64,000 nucleotides of DNA from the NCBI GenBank assembly GCA_947650365.1, contig OX393551.1, positions 62,675,173 to 62,739,172 on the forward strand, written 5' to 3'. A program made the translations under genes and the position numbers. Every line of letters begins with the position of its first letter. Positions within the stretch are counted from its first letter, which is position 1. This DNA comes from Chamaelirium japonicum. Lineage: Eukaryota > Streptophyta > Magnoliopsida > Liliales > Melanthiaceae. Below the pieces are notes generated by a model. The model ran no database searches, was not told where the DNA came from, and was given only the letters and a program-made list of their open reading frames with translations. Positions 1 through 13,213 of the stretch are shown here, one piece after another.

Positions 1-1535
1 TCTCATTATCTCTCCATTATCTCCCTTTTATCTCTCCGCGTATTTATCCGTTTTCCCACTTTTTAGGGCTCGATTTTAACCGATTTATCGCCCCATCCCT
101 ATCTATATGGCCGGCCCTATAGATGAGGGATTCTTATCCCTACATCATAGGGCCGGCCCTAGTGAGGTGTCCCACCACTAGGATCGGCCAACAGTGAGGT
201 CCGGCAGAGTGAGGTTTTTACCAAAACGCCCCGACGCCTCATTTTGACCATTTCTAGCGTGCGATACCTAGCGGCCATTACTTAAGTGATATCTACTAGT
301 TACTTACTATTAACTGAGGCCACCGGAGGGTGCCTCTAGCAAAGTCAACTAGTCAACTCGCAACATACCCCGGTGCATCGCACCTATGCAGCGAAGTTCA
401 CTTATGGCTAGGGATTACTACATACGACTCTGTACTAATCCCGGGCTCAACCCTTAGTACTCGTATGTAGTTACGCATCTACCGTGCTCTAGTGCCAAGC
501 ACACACGGAGCGTATACTTCTTTCTTCCTCCTGCTTATGGTGTTCCGAGGAGACGGTTCAAGAACCGTACATAATGTTGATAAGGTGGAACCATCAGGGA
601 CCGGGGTTCATGGCTTCCAACTCAAGCTCGATCGACACACTACCCGAGTGTACCATCGATCCTCTGAGCTCGAGTTAACCTGCGTAGCCACCCAAAGTGC
701 GACGCAGGCTGCACTCCAATTCACCCAGACTTACTATGTTCTCCATCATACCCCTGCTCTCCGCTTAGTAGTGGTAAACCCGCTGTCCCTCCACTTGATG
801 CCATGATTCACTTCGAGCGGTGAAGACTACCGTCAGACTCGAATGATCATATGACTTGGTTCCTTCCAGGTTGACCTATACATCGTACCTCTGATTACCC
901 CATCGAGTAATCGAACCCGGTCAACAGTCAAACTGATGACCACCAGGCCTGGGTTTGGTACAGTGTAAGTCACACCAAGGAACGCACCTCCCATCAGGGG
1001 TGTGGATGGCCTGCAGGAGTGACACGCTAATGCAACGCCAGCCGGGTAACCCAGTACACCGTGGTTTTGGATCACTGCATATGGACCCTCACACATTGGT
1101 GCGCCAAAGCACCACGCAACTGGTTAGTCCATCAGTCGTGGTTCCTCAGGGTTTAGGACTGTTTTACCCTAAGCAGAAACACGGCTTAGTGTACCAGTGT
1201 CTGCTCACTGATCTGTACACCGTGTTAGTTCCGTTCAGCCACAAACACTGTGCCTGGTGATGACCATGGTGAAGACATCCCATGAACTGTCATCGCCAAC
1301 AGCTTAACATGATGAGGCGACCAACCTGATCATAGCTGCGAACTTATTTAGGTTATACGCGACCAATCCACTTAGTCTTCAACTCAGTGGACTACCATAT
1401 AACCATGGCTCTCTGTTCTCTAAAGAACACGTAACTATGTTACGCACCTATATGCATCTCATATATTAATAACTATCAATCTTTATTAGACCAAAACATA
1501 AAGTTTTACAAGCTTAGAACACATCAATCCTAACA
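1..1535 (-). repeat. 3' LTR of the Copia element (partial)
   Basis: Base 1 corresponds to base 7864 in the right LTR and the two stay in register (offset 7863) to the end at 1535. Beyond 1535 the sequences part: internal purine tract on this side, flanking DNA on the other. The missing first ~600 bp of the LTR lies left of the window. Small ORFs in this stretch (492-806, 955-1260 and others) recur in both LTRs and are not genes. Confidence 0.95.
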
Positions 1536-1573
1536 ATCTCCCACTTGGTCTAGCGAAGCAAAACGGTTTTGAC

Positions 1574-4500
1574 TCACATCGCGTCCACATGTCGCTCGAA
1601 TGCCTTGGTAGGTATTGCCTTTGTGAAAGGATCAGCAACATTATCTGTAGATGCAATCTGCGTCACCGCTACTCGCCCTTGCTTTTGAAACTGCCGAATC
1701 AAGTAGAACTTGCGCTCGATGTGCTTCCCCTTTTGGTGATGTCTTGGCTCCTTGGCTTGTGCTACCGCCCCACTATTGTCGCAGTAAAGCACAATAGGTA
1801 ACTGGGCCTCTGGTACACATCCCAAATCCGTAAGGAATTTCTTAAGCCATACCGCCTCTTTGGCTGCCTCGCACGCTGCAACGTACTCAGCCTCTGTGGT
1901 AGAGTCTGCGATGCATTTCTGCTTCACACTCTGCCAACTAACCGCTCCTCCTCCTAGCATAAACACAAAACCTGATGTCGACTTTCTGGATTCCAAATCT
2001 GACATAAAGTCAGAATCTGTATATCCAATCGGTGTCAGTTCTTGTCCAGTGTAAACCAACTCATAGTCCCATGTTCTACGAAGGTACTTGAGTATACACT
2101 TCACAGCTGTTCAGTGATCTGGACCCGGATTCGACTGAAACCGACCCATCATTCCTACTGCGAAACAGATATCAGGCCTTGTACAATGCATAGCATACAT
2201 TAGACTACCTAATACCGAAGCATAAGGTATCTTCTGCATTTCTGCTCTCTCCTCAGGTGTCTTAGGATATTGATCCTTAGACAGTTTTACGCCATGTCTA
2301 AATGGCACAAAACCCTTCTTGGAGTTTTGCATGTCAAATCTAGCCATAACCTTATCTATATACGTAGCCTGTGACAGCGAGAGAATCCTGTTCTGGCGAT
2401 CACGTGTTACCTTGATCCCCAAAACATAACTCGCTTCACCTAGGTCTTTCATATCGAACTGTGTTGACAACCAGACCTTTACCGTTGACAATGTTCCTAC
2501 ATCATTTCCAATGAGCAGAATATCGTCTACGTAAAGTATCAAATATACTACTGTGGTCTTATCAGTCCTCTTGTATACACATGGTTCATCCTCGTTTTGA
2601 GTAAATCCATATGACTGGATTGTCTGATCAAAACGGATGTTCCAACTTCTAGATGCTTCCTTTAGTCCATAAATGGACTTCTGCAACTTGCAAACTAGAT
2701 GTTCCTGACCCTCTGACTCAAAGCCTGGTGGCTGAATCATATAAATGTCTTCTTCCAAATTTCCATTAAGGAATGCTGTCTTGACATCCATTTGCCAGAT
2801 CTCCCAGTCATAATGGGCTGCAATGGATAGGAGGATCCGAATAGACTTTATCATAGCTACCGGCGAGAAGGTTTCGTCAAAGTCGATCCCTTCTCTCTGG
2901 GTATAACCCTTGGCAACTAATCTAGCTTTATAAGTCTCTATTGTACCATCAGATCCTCTCTTCTTCTTATACACCCACTTACACCCAATAGGTTTAATAT
3001 TGGATGATGGTGTAACAAGAGTCCAGACTGCGTTATGGGATATTGATTCAATTTCTACCTCCATAGCCTTTTGCCAGTCAGAGCTGTCAGAAGCTCCCAC
3101 TGCCTCATCGTAGCTCAGTGGGTCATCCTCCTGACCCTCTGGATCAACCAATAAGGTTTCTCCATAGTATCTGTCAGGAGCTCTGATGTTTCTCCCACTG
3201 CGACGAGGTGGTGGTGGTGTTACAGGATTAACAGGTTCTACAGTATCTGGTATATTATTATCTGTAATGTCAGTTCCCACTATGCTTTTGGATGCGCTAT
3301 TTGAACTAGTACCCAGCAGTTCATCCAGAACTACCTTACTAGTAGGTTTGTGGTCCACAATATAATCCTGTTCTAGGAAATAGGCGTTCGTAGAAACGAT
3401 CACTTTCTTTTCCTCAGGATCATAAAATAGACCACCTTTGGTCTCCTTGGAATACCCTACAAATAAACATACTCTGGTTTTAGATTCCATCTTTTCCCTC
3501 TTATCCCTTCGCACATGTGCAGGGCATCCCCATATTCTGAAATGCTGTATCAATGGCTTTCGCTTTGACCACAGTTCTCTAGGGGTCAGAGGCACTGACT
3601 TAGACGGAACGTGATTCAGAATATAAACTGCTGTTTGTAGGGCATATCCCCAAAAGGTCATTGGTAAACTGGCGTAACTCATCATGCTACGAACCATGTC
3701 CAACAAGGTTCGATTCCTTCTCTCGGAAACTCCATTCTGTTGTGGGGTACCTGGAGCAGTTAACTGGGATTTTATCCCATGCTCCACCAAATACCCTAGG
3801 AACTCGTCAGATAGGTATTCACCTCCTCGATCAGATCGAAGGGTTTTTATATATTTACCTGTCTGCTTTTCTACTTCAGCCCTGAACTCTTTGAACATGT
3901 CAAAGGATTCCGACTTCCGATGCATCAGGTAAATGTAACCATATCTTGAGTAATCATCAATGAATGTGATGAAATACTCATGGCCTCCTATCGCCTTGAC
4001 GTTCATGGGTCCACATACATCCGAATGGATTAACTCTAACACCTCAGTAGCTCTTACTCCTTTGCCTTTAAAGGACCTCTTGGTCATTTTGCCTTCCAGG
4101 CAGGATTCACAGGTGGGAAGGATCTCCGTAGGATCTGTTTCCAGAAGCCCGGCCTTCACCATTCTATGGATCCTATCTAAGGCAATATGCCCAAGTCGTA
4201 AGTGCCACAGGTGGGTTAAATTTTCTGAAGGATTCTTACGCTTAGATGAATTAACATTAAATGCTGAAGTTATTATGTTATCTTTTTCAAATTTAGGACT
4301 TACAACATAGAGATGATTCTGAACCATTCCTCTTATTATAAAAGTTCCATTCAGTTTAAACGACACACCAGAAGCATCAAAATAAACTGAATAACCTTCA
4401 TTAACTAAAGAAGAAACAGAAATTAAGTTACGTCGCAAGGACGGTACATAAAAGACATCTCTAAGTGTCAAAGTCTTATTATTCGAAAAACTAAGATTAA

Positions 4501-5515
4501 CATCTCCAATAGCTTCAGCAGCAGCCACGGCCTCAGTTCCCATGCTCGGGGTCACTTCTCCATCAAGCAATCTTCTGCTTTCCCGAAACCCCTGAAGAGA
4601 GTTACAGGTATGGTTAGTGGATCCATAATCCACAATCCAACTAGCAAAAGTACTATTACTTGAAAGAAATGATTCAACAACTAAGAGTTGTAGATTACCT
4701 TCACCAGCATTCTGAGGCTTCTTGCAGTCCTTCTTCCAATGACCCTTCTGGCCACACCGGAAGCACTTCGTGCCTGGTTTCTTTGATTCTCCAGACCCAG
4801 AGGCTCCAGCAGAGTCCTGCACAGGCAGTGACTTAGGTTTCCTTTTATGTTTCTTGCCCTGAGGTTTACCAGGCTTCTTGAAGGATCTGCGTTGCACGTG
4901 AAGTGCTTCGCCCTTCTGCTTGAAGCCATCCTCAGCTGCCTGGAGAGCTCCCAGAAGCTCTGCATTTGTCATAGCCAACTTGTTCAAATTAAAGTTGGTG
5001 ACAAAGCCTTCAAAGGCTCCAGACAGTGACGAGAGGAAGATGTCTGTCATCACCTCGCCTTCTAGCACAATGTCCATGGTAGCTAGTTCGTTCTGGAACC
5101 CAAACATTTTCATCATGTGTTCCCGAACCAGCGTCCCATTGGACATCTTAGTGCCGACGAGTTTCTTGATGGTAAGGTATCGCGTAACGCGATTGTGACC
5201 TTCAAACATCTCCTTCAAATACAATATCATGTCAGAAGCGTCGGGCATCTCCTCGACTTGCTTCTGCAGAGTTGTTTGCAAGGATGCTATTATATAGCAT
5301 TTACATATCTCATTGGATTCCTTCCAGTCAGTGAATGCCTTTAACTGTGCCTCTGTGGCATTGGGTCCTGGCAAATCTGGCTCAGGGTCATTAAGGGCTG
5401 ACATATGTTTACCAATCCTTAGGACCAGATACAGGTTGCGCTTCCAGTCCTCATAGTTGGGACCGGTAAGTTTGTGGTCATTTAGGATAGCGGACAGGGG
5501 GTCTAACTTAGTCAT
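1574..5515 (-). CDS. Copia gag-pol polyprotein region
   Basis: Element polyprotein, the fossil coding part of the young Copia. The long frame opens with [18 protein letters not shown], a Copia gag start. A zinc knuckle [14 protein letters not shown] lies near residues 249-264 and a protease-type site in DYGST near 292. The pre-integrase HLWHLRLGH comes next, and the integrase core contains FIDDYSR (~517), LRSDRGGEY (~560) and [12 protein letters not shown]. Reverse transcriptase has [10 protein letters not shown] (~906) and [11 protein letters not shown] (~992). The RNase H part reads [19 protein letters not shown]. Gag packages RNA, protease cuts the polyprotein, RT/RNase H copies the genome and integrase inserts it. 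About one break is seen overall, so the element is close to whole. Ty1/Copia assignment is certain from the IN-before-RT order. Confidence 0.93.
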
Positions 5516-7266
5516 CTGAAAATAAAGATTGAATAATGAGTATGCATAAAAACTTATTTTATGGATTTTAAAACAAGCTAATTATATCCATATGTCGACG
5601 CTACCCTCAAGCGAAGTCATTACCATGGATTAATTAACCATGTATGTAAGATCTCGGAATCGACTGTACCTGCCCTAGGGGGCATCATACAGCGTCAATC
5701 CGCTCACACGGGCCTTTTCCTTGACCCTATCCAAATCTGCCAACTAAGGGCTGTGATGGACCATGGTTATCTTTCGGCCAGTACCACGTGATCACCGTTG
5801 TCTTCGCAACGAATACCTCACGTGTACTTAGGATGCTTACCCACGAGCCTAAGTAATTACGACACGGGAGTTCATGCGGCCCCCACTAGGGTGGGATGAA
5901 AAGCCCTTCTCTCCTGGCCCCGTAATCGCCATATCCACAGGGAGGTCATTAAGTAATTTGGCATGGAAACACACAGCTCCCACCCTAGGGGGTGTGAAGT
6001 TATGTATCCCCATCCAAACACAAAATGACTGGCCGTGGAGGCCAGAGGATCTTTTAAAAGTCCTCTCTTGCATCCCTTATAATTCTGAGGGTTATTTTGC
6101 GAGTATGAATTTATGCAAATGCAAAGGTAGCGACCTCCTAAATACTAGACCCTGGTCACACCATGCTCCCACTAGCGTTCAAACCCTTCGCCTAGCATTA
6201 ATCACTCTCGGAATATCATAGTCCCTGCCTCAAGTGGATTTCTCCATTCAAGGGTCACATTACATATTCCAAGAGTATCGATGCTTTGCAAAATTGGTTA
6301 TCACGCTAATGCTCTGGAGCTAATCCTAGAGTCAGACTCACTGGAAAGGACTCCCACTAGTCATGGCGCCTCGCTTATAGATTTGACAATTGATGTTCAA
6401 TGGATCTCCATCTCATCTTTGATTTCGATGCTGGCCAAATAGGCACACCCGACTAGTCGGGTGCTCTCCTAATGGTGGCATAACCATATGTGATGGGATC
6501 CCACTAACATCAAAAGTCAACTAAATAATAGGCGTCATCTAGCGGGATCCTATCCTCAAACAGTCGCTTGGACCGGAGGGGAAAGGCATCCCTCTGAAAA
6601 CTGATAATCATATTATTTCATCGAGGTTCGATATAAAGCATAAAGAACTAATTAAAGAAAGTAACCATTAAAACTGAATTAAGTTCAGGGTCCGACCCCT
6701 GAACCTAATTAGCACAGCGCAGGCCTCTAGCTTTCTTCGCAAGGTTCCTCGGTCCGGCTTCTTCGTCGCGCTCGCGAACACTTTGCCGGATCGTCTTCAT
6801 CCTCCAGGGTTCCGCTTCCGCTCCCGATGGTGGATTTCTTTGGCACATCTTTCTTCTCGATCTGTAACTGAAAAAGTCTAGTACGCTACGAGCAAGTGCT
6901 CGGTCGTACACAATTTCCTAGAAAGAAAAGAAAACACACCTAGAAAAAAGGCCATGGGAAACCGAGGATGGACAAACCCCATCGCTCGCCCAATCTATGG
7001 CTCAATTACATATCCACACACAGAAAGCAAATCCAGACAATTGCTAACTCGGGGTCCGACCCCCGGTAGCAAGCACAAAGCATAGATCTAGATTTTTTTT
7101 TATAGCGGCGCCCTGCAAGAATGATTAATAGAACAAGCACAATCTATACATATGCATGATCTAAGCGTATGAACCCCGATGATCTCACGCATTCATCATG
7201 CGCCCACATGTTCGTTTCATGAAAAAAACGTGAAACGCACACCACTAATGCGGCTCTGATACCAAT
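5516..7266 (-). other. Copia leader between gag start and 5' LTR, with primer binding site at 7253-7264
   Basis: About 1.75 kb of untranslated leader. The plus strand carries GCTCTGATACCA at 7253-7264, the reverse complement of TGGTATCAGAGC, the standard tRNA-iMet primer binding site, two bases inside the LTR edge. I see no convincing coding region in the leader. Such long leaders are common in long-LTR Copia lineages. Confidence 0.85.
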
Positions 7267-9398
7267 TGTTGGATGTTAATCCGGGTCAGAGGCTCGCAGC
7301 GGAAGCGATTTTGGCGGTCGAAAGACCGTTCATGGTGCACGTTACACGATTTAATTTTTCACAGAAACTAATCTACATATGTGTGCATGTGTATGCACGA
7401 GAATCGAAAACCCCTAACGGCAATCTAGCGTAATGATTAACTAGCATGGATGCAAATCATAATGCTCGCTAGATCTACATGTTAGATTACACATACCTTT
7501 CGTACGGATCTTTTAACCGCAGAGGATTGTCTTCTTTGTCGATGGAGACGGAAGATCGTTCGCGAAGATGCCGACGGTACGAATGGAGATGTTACCTTCT
7601 TGTTCACCCGATCTCACACGATGCACGGAACGTCGCTCTCGGATCTCTGAGTGCCTCCGAAGAACGACCCTTCTCCTTCTTCAGAACTCCACGCGAGGAA
7701 GACGAAGTAGCAAGCGGGAAACGGAGAGAGATTAGGGAGAGAACTAAAGAGATGAGAGAGAGGGGGGTTCGGTTTTTCTGGTGCATGGGGCCGGCGCCCA
7801 TAGGTGCCTTTATAGGGCCGGCCAACACCCCTTGGATAAGGATCCAAGGGGATATTAACCCCCTCTCATTATCTCTCCATTATCTCCCTTTTATCTCTCC
7901 GCGTATTTATCCGTTTTCCCACTTTTTAGGGCTCGATTTTAACCGATTTATCGCCCCATCCCTATCTATATGGCCGGCCCTATAGATGAGGGATTCTTAT
8001 CCCTACATCATAGGGCCGGCCCTAGTGAGGTGTCCCACCACTAGGATCGGCCAACAGTGAGGTCCGGCAGAGTGAGGTTTTTACCAAAACGCCCCGACGC
8101 CTCATTTTGACCATTTCTAGCGTGCGATACCTAGCGGCCATTACTTAAGTGATATCTACTAGTTACTTACTATTAACTGAGGCCACCGGAGGGTGCCTCT
8201 AGCAAAGTCAACTAGTCAACTCGCAACATACCCCGGTGCATCGCACCTATGCAGCGAAGTTCACTTATGGCTAGGGATTACTACATACGACTCTGTACTA
8301 ATCCCGGGCTCAACCCTTAGTACTCGTATGTAGTTACGCATCTACCGTGCTCTAGTGCCAAGCACACACGGAGCGTATACTTCTTTCTTCCTCCTGCTTA
8401 TGGTGTTCCGAGGAGACGGTTCAAGAACCGTACATAATGTTGATAAGGTGGAACCATCAGGGACCGGGGTTCATGGCTTCTAACTCAAGCTCGATCGACA
8501 CACTACCCGAGTGTACCATCGATCCTCTGAGCTCGAGTTAACCTGCGTAGCCACCCAGAGTGCGACGCAGGCTGCACTCCAATTCACCCAGACTTACTAT
8601 GTTCTCCATCATACCCCTGCTCTCCGCTTAGTAGTGGTAAACCCACTGTCCCTCCACTTGATGCCATGATTCACTTCGAGCGGTGAAGACTACCGTCAGA
8701 CTCGAATGATCATATGACTTGGTTCCTTCCAGGTTGACCTATACATCGTACCTCTGATTACCCCGTCGAGTAATCGAACCCGGTCAACAGTCAAACTGAT
8801 GACCACCAGGCCTGGGTTTGGTACAGTGTAAGTCACACCAAGGAACGCACCTCCCATCAGGGGTGTGGATGGCCTGCAGGAGTGACACGCTAATGCAACG
8901 CCAGCCGGGTAACCCAGTACACCGTGGTTTTGGATCACTGCATATGGACCCTCACACATTGGTGCGCCAAAGCACCACGCAACTGGTTAGTCCATCAGTC
9001 GTGGTTCCTCAGGGTTTAGGACCATTTTACCCTAAGCAGAAACACGGCTTAGTGTACCAGTGTCTGCTCACTGATCTGTACACCGTGTTAGTTCCGTTCA
9101 GCCACAAACACTGTGCCTGGTGATGACCATGGTGAAGACATCCCATGAACTGTCATCGCCAACAGCTTAACATGATGAGGCGACCAACCTGATCATAGCT
9201 GCGAACTTATTTAGGTTATACGCGACCAATCCACTTAGTCTTCAACTCAGTGGACTACCATATAACCATGGCTCTCTGTTCTCTAAAGAACACGTAACTA
9301 TGTTACGCACCTATATGCATCTCATATATTAATAACTATCAATCTTTATTAGACCAAAACATAAAGTTTTACAAGCTTAGAACACATCAATCCTAACA
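7267..9398 (-). repeat. 5' LTR of the Copia element, 2132 bp
   Basis: On the plus strand it starts TGTTGGATG at 7267 and ends TCCTAACA at 9398. In element orientation this LTR contains the promoter and drives the minus strand, away from the window's right side. Segments 7864-9398 match 1-1535 almost perfectly. The 168-codon plus-strand frame at 7479-7985 lies wholly inside the LTR and is not supported as a gene. Confidence 0.95.
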
Positions 9399-11954
9399 AT
9401 CGTATCTCCGAGAACCATTGCCACGAGACTCGCACGAGGGGGGTAATAAATTTCTTGGGACAGTGCCTAGCGTGCTTCGACCATCATGCCAGAATTTCTA
9501 ACTCTATTTCTTTGCTATTATTAAATCCATTAAAAAGACTTGCATCTAATACAAAACCTAAATAGCGATAAATAATATATAGGATTATATATATCTCTCT
9601 CACTTTTAGAAAAGTTCGGTAAGGTGAATGACGGTTCCGTAGAACCCGCTCTGCCTTGGCAAACCATTTCTAAAAGAAATTTGTGACGTGTCTTTGCTTG
9701 CAAAAATAATACTTGTTAAACAATATATCTTTCAATATTAAGGATTTGATTAAGCTCCTAAGTTTGCTAGTATAGAACGGTTAAATTTCCAACAGAAAGT
9801 TTATTGAGGGTGTGTTATGCGCCTTCAATTCTCGTGCTCCGTCACTCTCAGAAGCTCTCCGATTCCATTCCCTCCTCTACTCCCGTTAATCAAGTCCGTC
9901 GGAGCTTGGAGCTCGCCGGTGTGACCTGCCCTTCTGTGCGAGGCCACGGTTCGTCGCCCTTAAAGCCCTACCCTGGTAATATGATATGTTCCTCCACTCC
10001 GCATGTTGTTTTAGCTCGGTTCTAATCTATTTTCATTAATACGTCTTTTGTTGGTTATTTTTAAAAGCACTTTTCTTGTTTTTTTTTTCACATTCAAGTT
10101 CACATGGGAATTGATATATACTCCCAGTCAGTGTTTTTCTTTTTCTAAATGTATTCGATATGATTACCATCGTTGGATGCAATATGACCAAAATACCCTT
10201 TCAACCACTAGTTCAGATTATCTAAATTTATAAAAAAATTTAATACTTCTTATTTTATTAATATAATATGTTTGATTTATTATTAGACAAATTATAAACT
10301 CGTTACAAGACAATTTTAATCCCATTACAAGACAATTCTTTTCTTTCTGCTTCCTTGAAAAATTATCGAATATTCGGATATTTTGGTCATTTCGCAAGAG
10401 TAAATATGGAATAAGATTAGTCGCTGAGTAATGGAGTTTCTAACCAAAATTTTTAGATGATTTTGTGCCCTTGATGAGTGATGGGGGAAGAAGTGTCAAA
10501 AGGCTTTGCATGTGGCCCTTATAATAAATAGGTCAATGAATGGATTGATGGGTATCTCATGAGGTAGGGGTGTGTGTGTGTGTGTATGAAACCATTAATT
10601 GATTTAATTTACAGTTTCCTATAGTGATTAATTGGAAGTTTATGGAGGGCTATTGTTTATTTGATGCCTTTGCCTTTGCTATCGTGCTTCCATCAATCCT
10701 CATAGAAAGTCTATGTGAAAGCTATCCTTCATTTTTCCATATGCATTGACCAAGGGTTGTCATTTGGTTTTCGATTGCCTTCTCTAACATTTCACTTATA
10801 TTTTATCATTAGAAGCTGATCCTCCTTCTCTTATTGTTCTTTTCAATTGTTAGTATAAAAGGACTATTCATTTTCTTGATAACTTTTGTTGCCCAATTTT
10901 TTCTCATCAAGTTCGGATTCATGAGATATTCAACATGCATTTTTTCTTCCACTTCTCACCCTATGGTTGATATGTCATCCTTATGTGTTACTTTGCCCTT
11001 CTGTGCATATTATGGGGAAGCTATGAGGCATGGATATAGATATAATACGATACTGAAAAGTCGATACATAAATTTTTAAAAAAGTAGTATACGATACGTC
11101 GGGGATACGTGACTAAATAAATAAATAAATTCTTAATTTTTGTCTAAAACATCAATAACTAACATTTAAAACTTCAAAACACATATAGAACCAAGTACAT
11201 TGGAAGAATAAATAACCATAAAACATATCCATAATCAACCAAAAGATATGAAGATTGCAAGTTAACCGTCCAATGTACTTACCAATCCTAAAAACGCCCA
11301 GTTAACATCATCATTACAAATTAACCAATGATTATGTCCATCATTATTATAAACTTACCTATTCCAAAAATAACATAAAAGCTTGTCTTTAATTTATCCA
11401 TTTGTATCTCTGTTGTATGCCCAAGCATCCATTTAAAGTTTAGTATTCTTAAATTTGGGATACACATAAAATTTATTGGATACACATCTTTAAGTATCAG
11501 ACAAGTATTGTTATCCAAGACGGATATGGATGTGGGACTAAAAGTATTCGTTCTTCATCGATGGGAAGAGTGTTAGTTTTGTTATGAGAAATTCGAAGTG
11601 GATATTATGTCCATGATATGTTGTAGTTATTTTTTTGATTAGACAACTAGTGCAAATATTTAGAAAGAATAAAAGAAATTCATATGGTTCTTGTGAGAAA
11701 AAGTTTCAAATTTCTTGCCCACGATCTTCCAAAATATGATTGGATCACTCGAAGAGAATAAAAGAAACACCAAAATGAAAGACCATGCAAGAATGTTCAT
11801 GGAAAACCCACTCATGTTCTACTTTGCCATTTTGTAAAAATACATACTATTGAAGTTTATTTTTTTACTTTTGTTATGGAAAAGCTGAATCGATACTATG
11901 TCCATGACAATTAGTTTCTTGATCAGACAAGTAATGGAAAAGTTTAGATAAAAG
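9399..11954. other. Intergenic sequence with one exon-like piece; no recognised gene
   Basis: After the Copia LTR the sequence is AT-rich and mostly without long frames. A GC-richer stretch at about 9804-9981 reads open in one frame (LVLRHSQKLSDSIPSSTPV in the middle) and ends CCCTACCCTG followed by GTAATATG, like a first exon with a splice donor, but I do not recognise the protein and find no matching downstream exon. A (GT)n tract lies near 10569. From 11040 to 11530 sequence of the GATACG/TATCC type appears in both orientations and may be a worn TIR element. Two similar stretches at 11590-11700 and 11875-11990 share words such as TATGTCCATGA. Confidence 0.4.
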
Positions 11955-13045
11955 ATAAAAGAATTGATATGATTTTATTGACATAGAGAAAGCTTATGAT
12001 AGAGTACACTGAGATCTTATTTGGTGAACTTTAACATGGAATGGGTGTCTTAAGGATATATGGAAAATATGAAGAACATATATCAAAGAGCAATTACTAG
12101 CGTGAGAAGCAGTTGTAGTGAAAGGAATGCATTTCAAGTCAAGTCGGGACATCACCAAAGGTCAGGACTACATCCATATTTATTTATTTTGGTAATTAAT
12201 GAACTTATTGTTAATATTCACAAACAATAATGGTGTATGTTATTTGCAATAAATATAGTGTTATTGATAAGTGAAGAATATGACTAAATTGATAAAATAA
12301 ATTTATGGAGGAAAGTAATGCTAAACGAAACCATATTTATTTATTTTGGTAATTAATGAACTTATTGTTAATATTCACAAACTATAATGGTGTATGTTAT
12401 TTGTAAATAATATAGTGTTATTGATAAGTGAAGAATATGACTAAATTGATAAAATAAATTTATGGAGGAAAGTAATGCTAAACGAAGAATAGACTACTAC
12501 GAAGAATATGTAATGTAATATTAAAACAAATAGTAATGATAATGAAGCCGAATTTACAATTGATACCGATGAATTAAAAAATATGATTATTTCTAGATAC
12601 CTTGGATTTATTTGTATAAAGGAATAGAGAGATTAATGGAGGTATTTTCAATAGAACTAGAGTTGGTTAGATGAAGTCGAGAGTAGCTTCTAGGGTGCTA
12701 TGTGACTGATTCATCCCATTAAGGCGTTATCTCTTAGAGGTTAATTTTAGTAGATAGGAATAAGACTAGCAATGTTATATGGTTCAGATTGTGTATTAAG
12801 ACTGTGTATTAAGATAACTCAAGCGCACAAGATGTGTGTAGTAGGGATGAGGATGTTGAGGTGGATATCCGTTAAAACTAGGAGATAGAAAGAGAATAAG
12901 GAGTGAGTGTACTAAAGGAAATGTCGAAGTTGCTCAAATGGAGTACAAAATGATTGAGAATAGATTAAAATAGTAAAAGCATGCTCAATGGAGAGAAGTG
13001 CCACCCATGAAATTAGAGCATCTTGAATCATTGTAGATGAACCAA
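11955..13045 (+). pseudogene. Decayed L1-type LINE reverse transcriptase fragment
   Basis: Conceptual translation in shifting frames gives FIDIEKAYDRVH, the RT motif common in plant non-LTR elements (usually LEKAYDRV). It is followed at about 12225 by CMLFAINIVLLISEEYD, where FADDIVLI with the catalytic aspartates is normal; both aspartates are lost here. Then comes a piece matching FKYLGS...WMKWR...VLYGAECW-type C-terminal sequence (RYLGFICIKE; DEDVEVDIR near 12860) seen in plant L1-like proteins. Many stops and frameshifts make it a dead fragment. It contains a 157 bp tandem duplication at 12174-12487. No poly(A) or target duplication is recognisable, so the true limits are uncertain. Confidence 0.7.
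12174..12487 (+). repeat. 157 bp tandem duplication inside the LINE fragment
   Basis: The block starting CCATATTTATTTATTTTGG occurs at 12174 and again at 12331, each running about 157 bp to CTAAACGAA. The copies differ at only a few bases, so the duplication is much younger than the decay of the LINE that contains it. It duplicates the RT active-site region. Confidence 0.9.
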
Positions 13046-13213
13046 AGAAAGAGGTTAGCAAGTCCTAAAATAGCATTAATGGAATTTGTAAAAAAAGATG
13101 GAGGAGATTGTTCTGATAACAGAGATAGCACTTAGCAAGAATGACCAATGACGAAGGATTCATAACTTTGGTCTCAAATAAATGAGAAAATGCTAAATGG
13201 GTAGTGTTATTTT

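Larger units (their letters stand above)
1..9398 (-). mobile_element. Ty1/Copia LTR retrotransposon, young, nearly whole (left end outside window)
   Basis: Two copies of one long LTR (1-1535 visible, and 7267-9398) flank an internal region with gag, protease, integrase, reverse transcriptase and RNase H in Copia order on the minus strand. The LTR reads TGTTAGG...CCAACA in element orientation. The primer binding site (complement of initiator tRNA-Met) and a purine tract AAGTGGGAGAT touch the LTR edges. The visible 1,535 bp of the left LTR aligns to the right LTR without indels and with only about half a dozen substitutions (about 0.4%). At a commonly used rate of 1.3e-8 per site per year this is roughly 0.1-0.2 million years. 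The element looks nearly whole, with about one break in the coding region. The right flank is ATCGT; the matching left flank is outside the window. The long LTR suggests a Tork/Angela-like lineage, which is a guess. Confidence 0.95.

Noticed and set aside
955-1260. 101-codon frame, also at 8818-9123
   Set aside because: Same frame in both LTRs, preserved only because the LTRs are near-identical.
7479-7985. 168-codon plus-strand frame
   Set aside because: Lies wholly in the Copia LTR, on the opposite strand to the element, with no recognisable domain.
9804-10025. 73-codon frame as a complete gene
   Set aside because: No ATG at its start, no recognisable protein and no downstream exons; kept only as an exon-like note.
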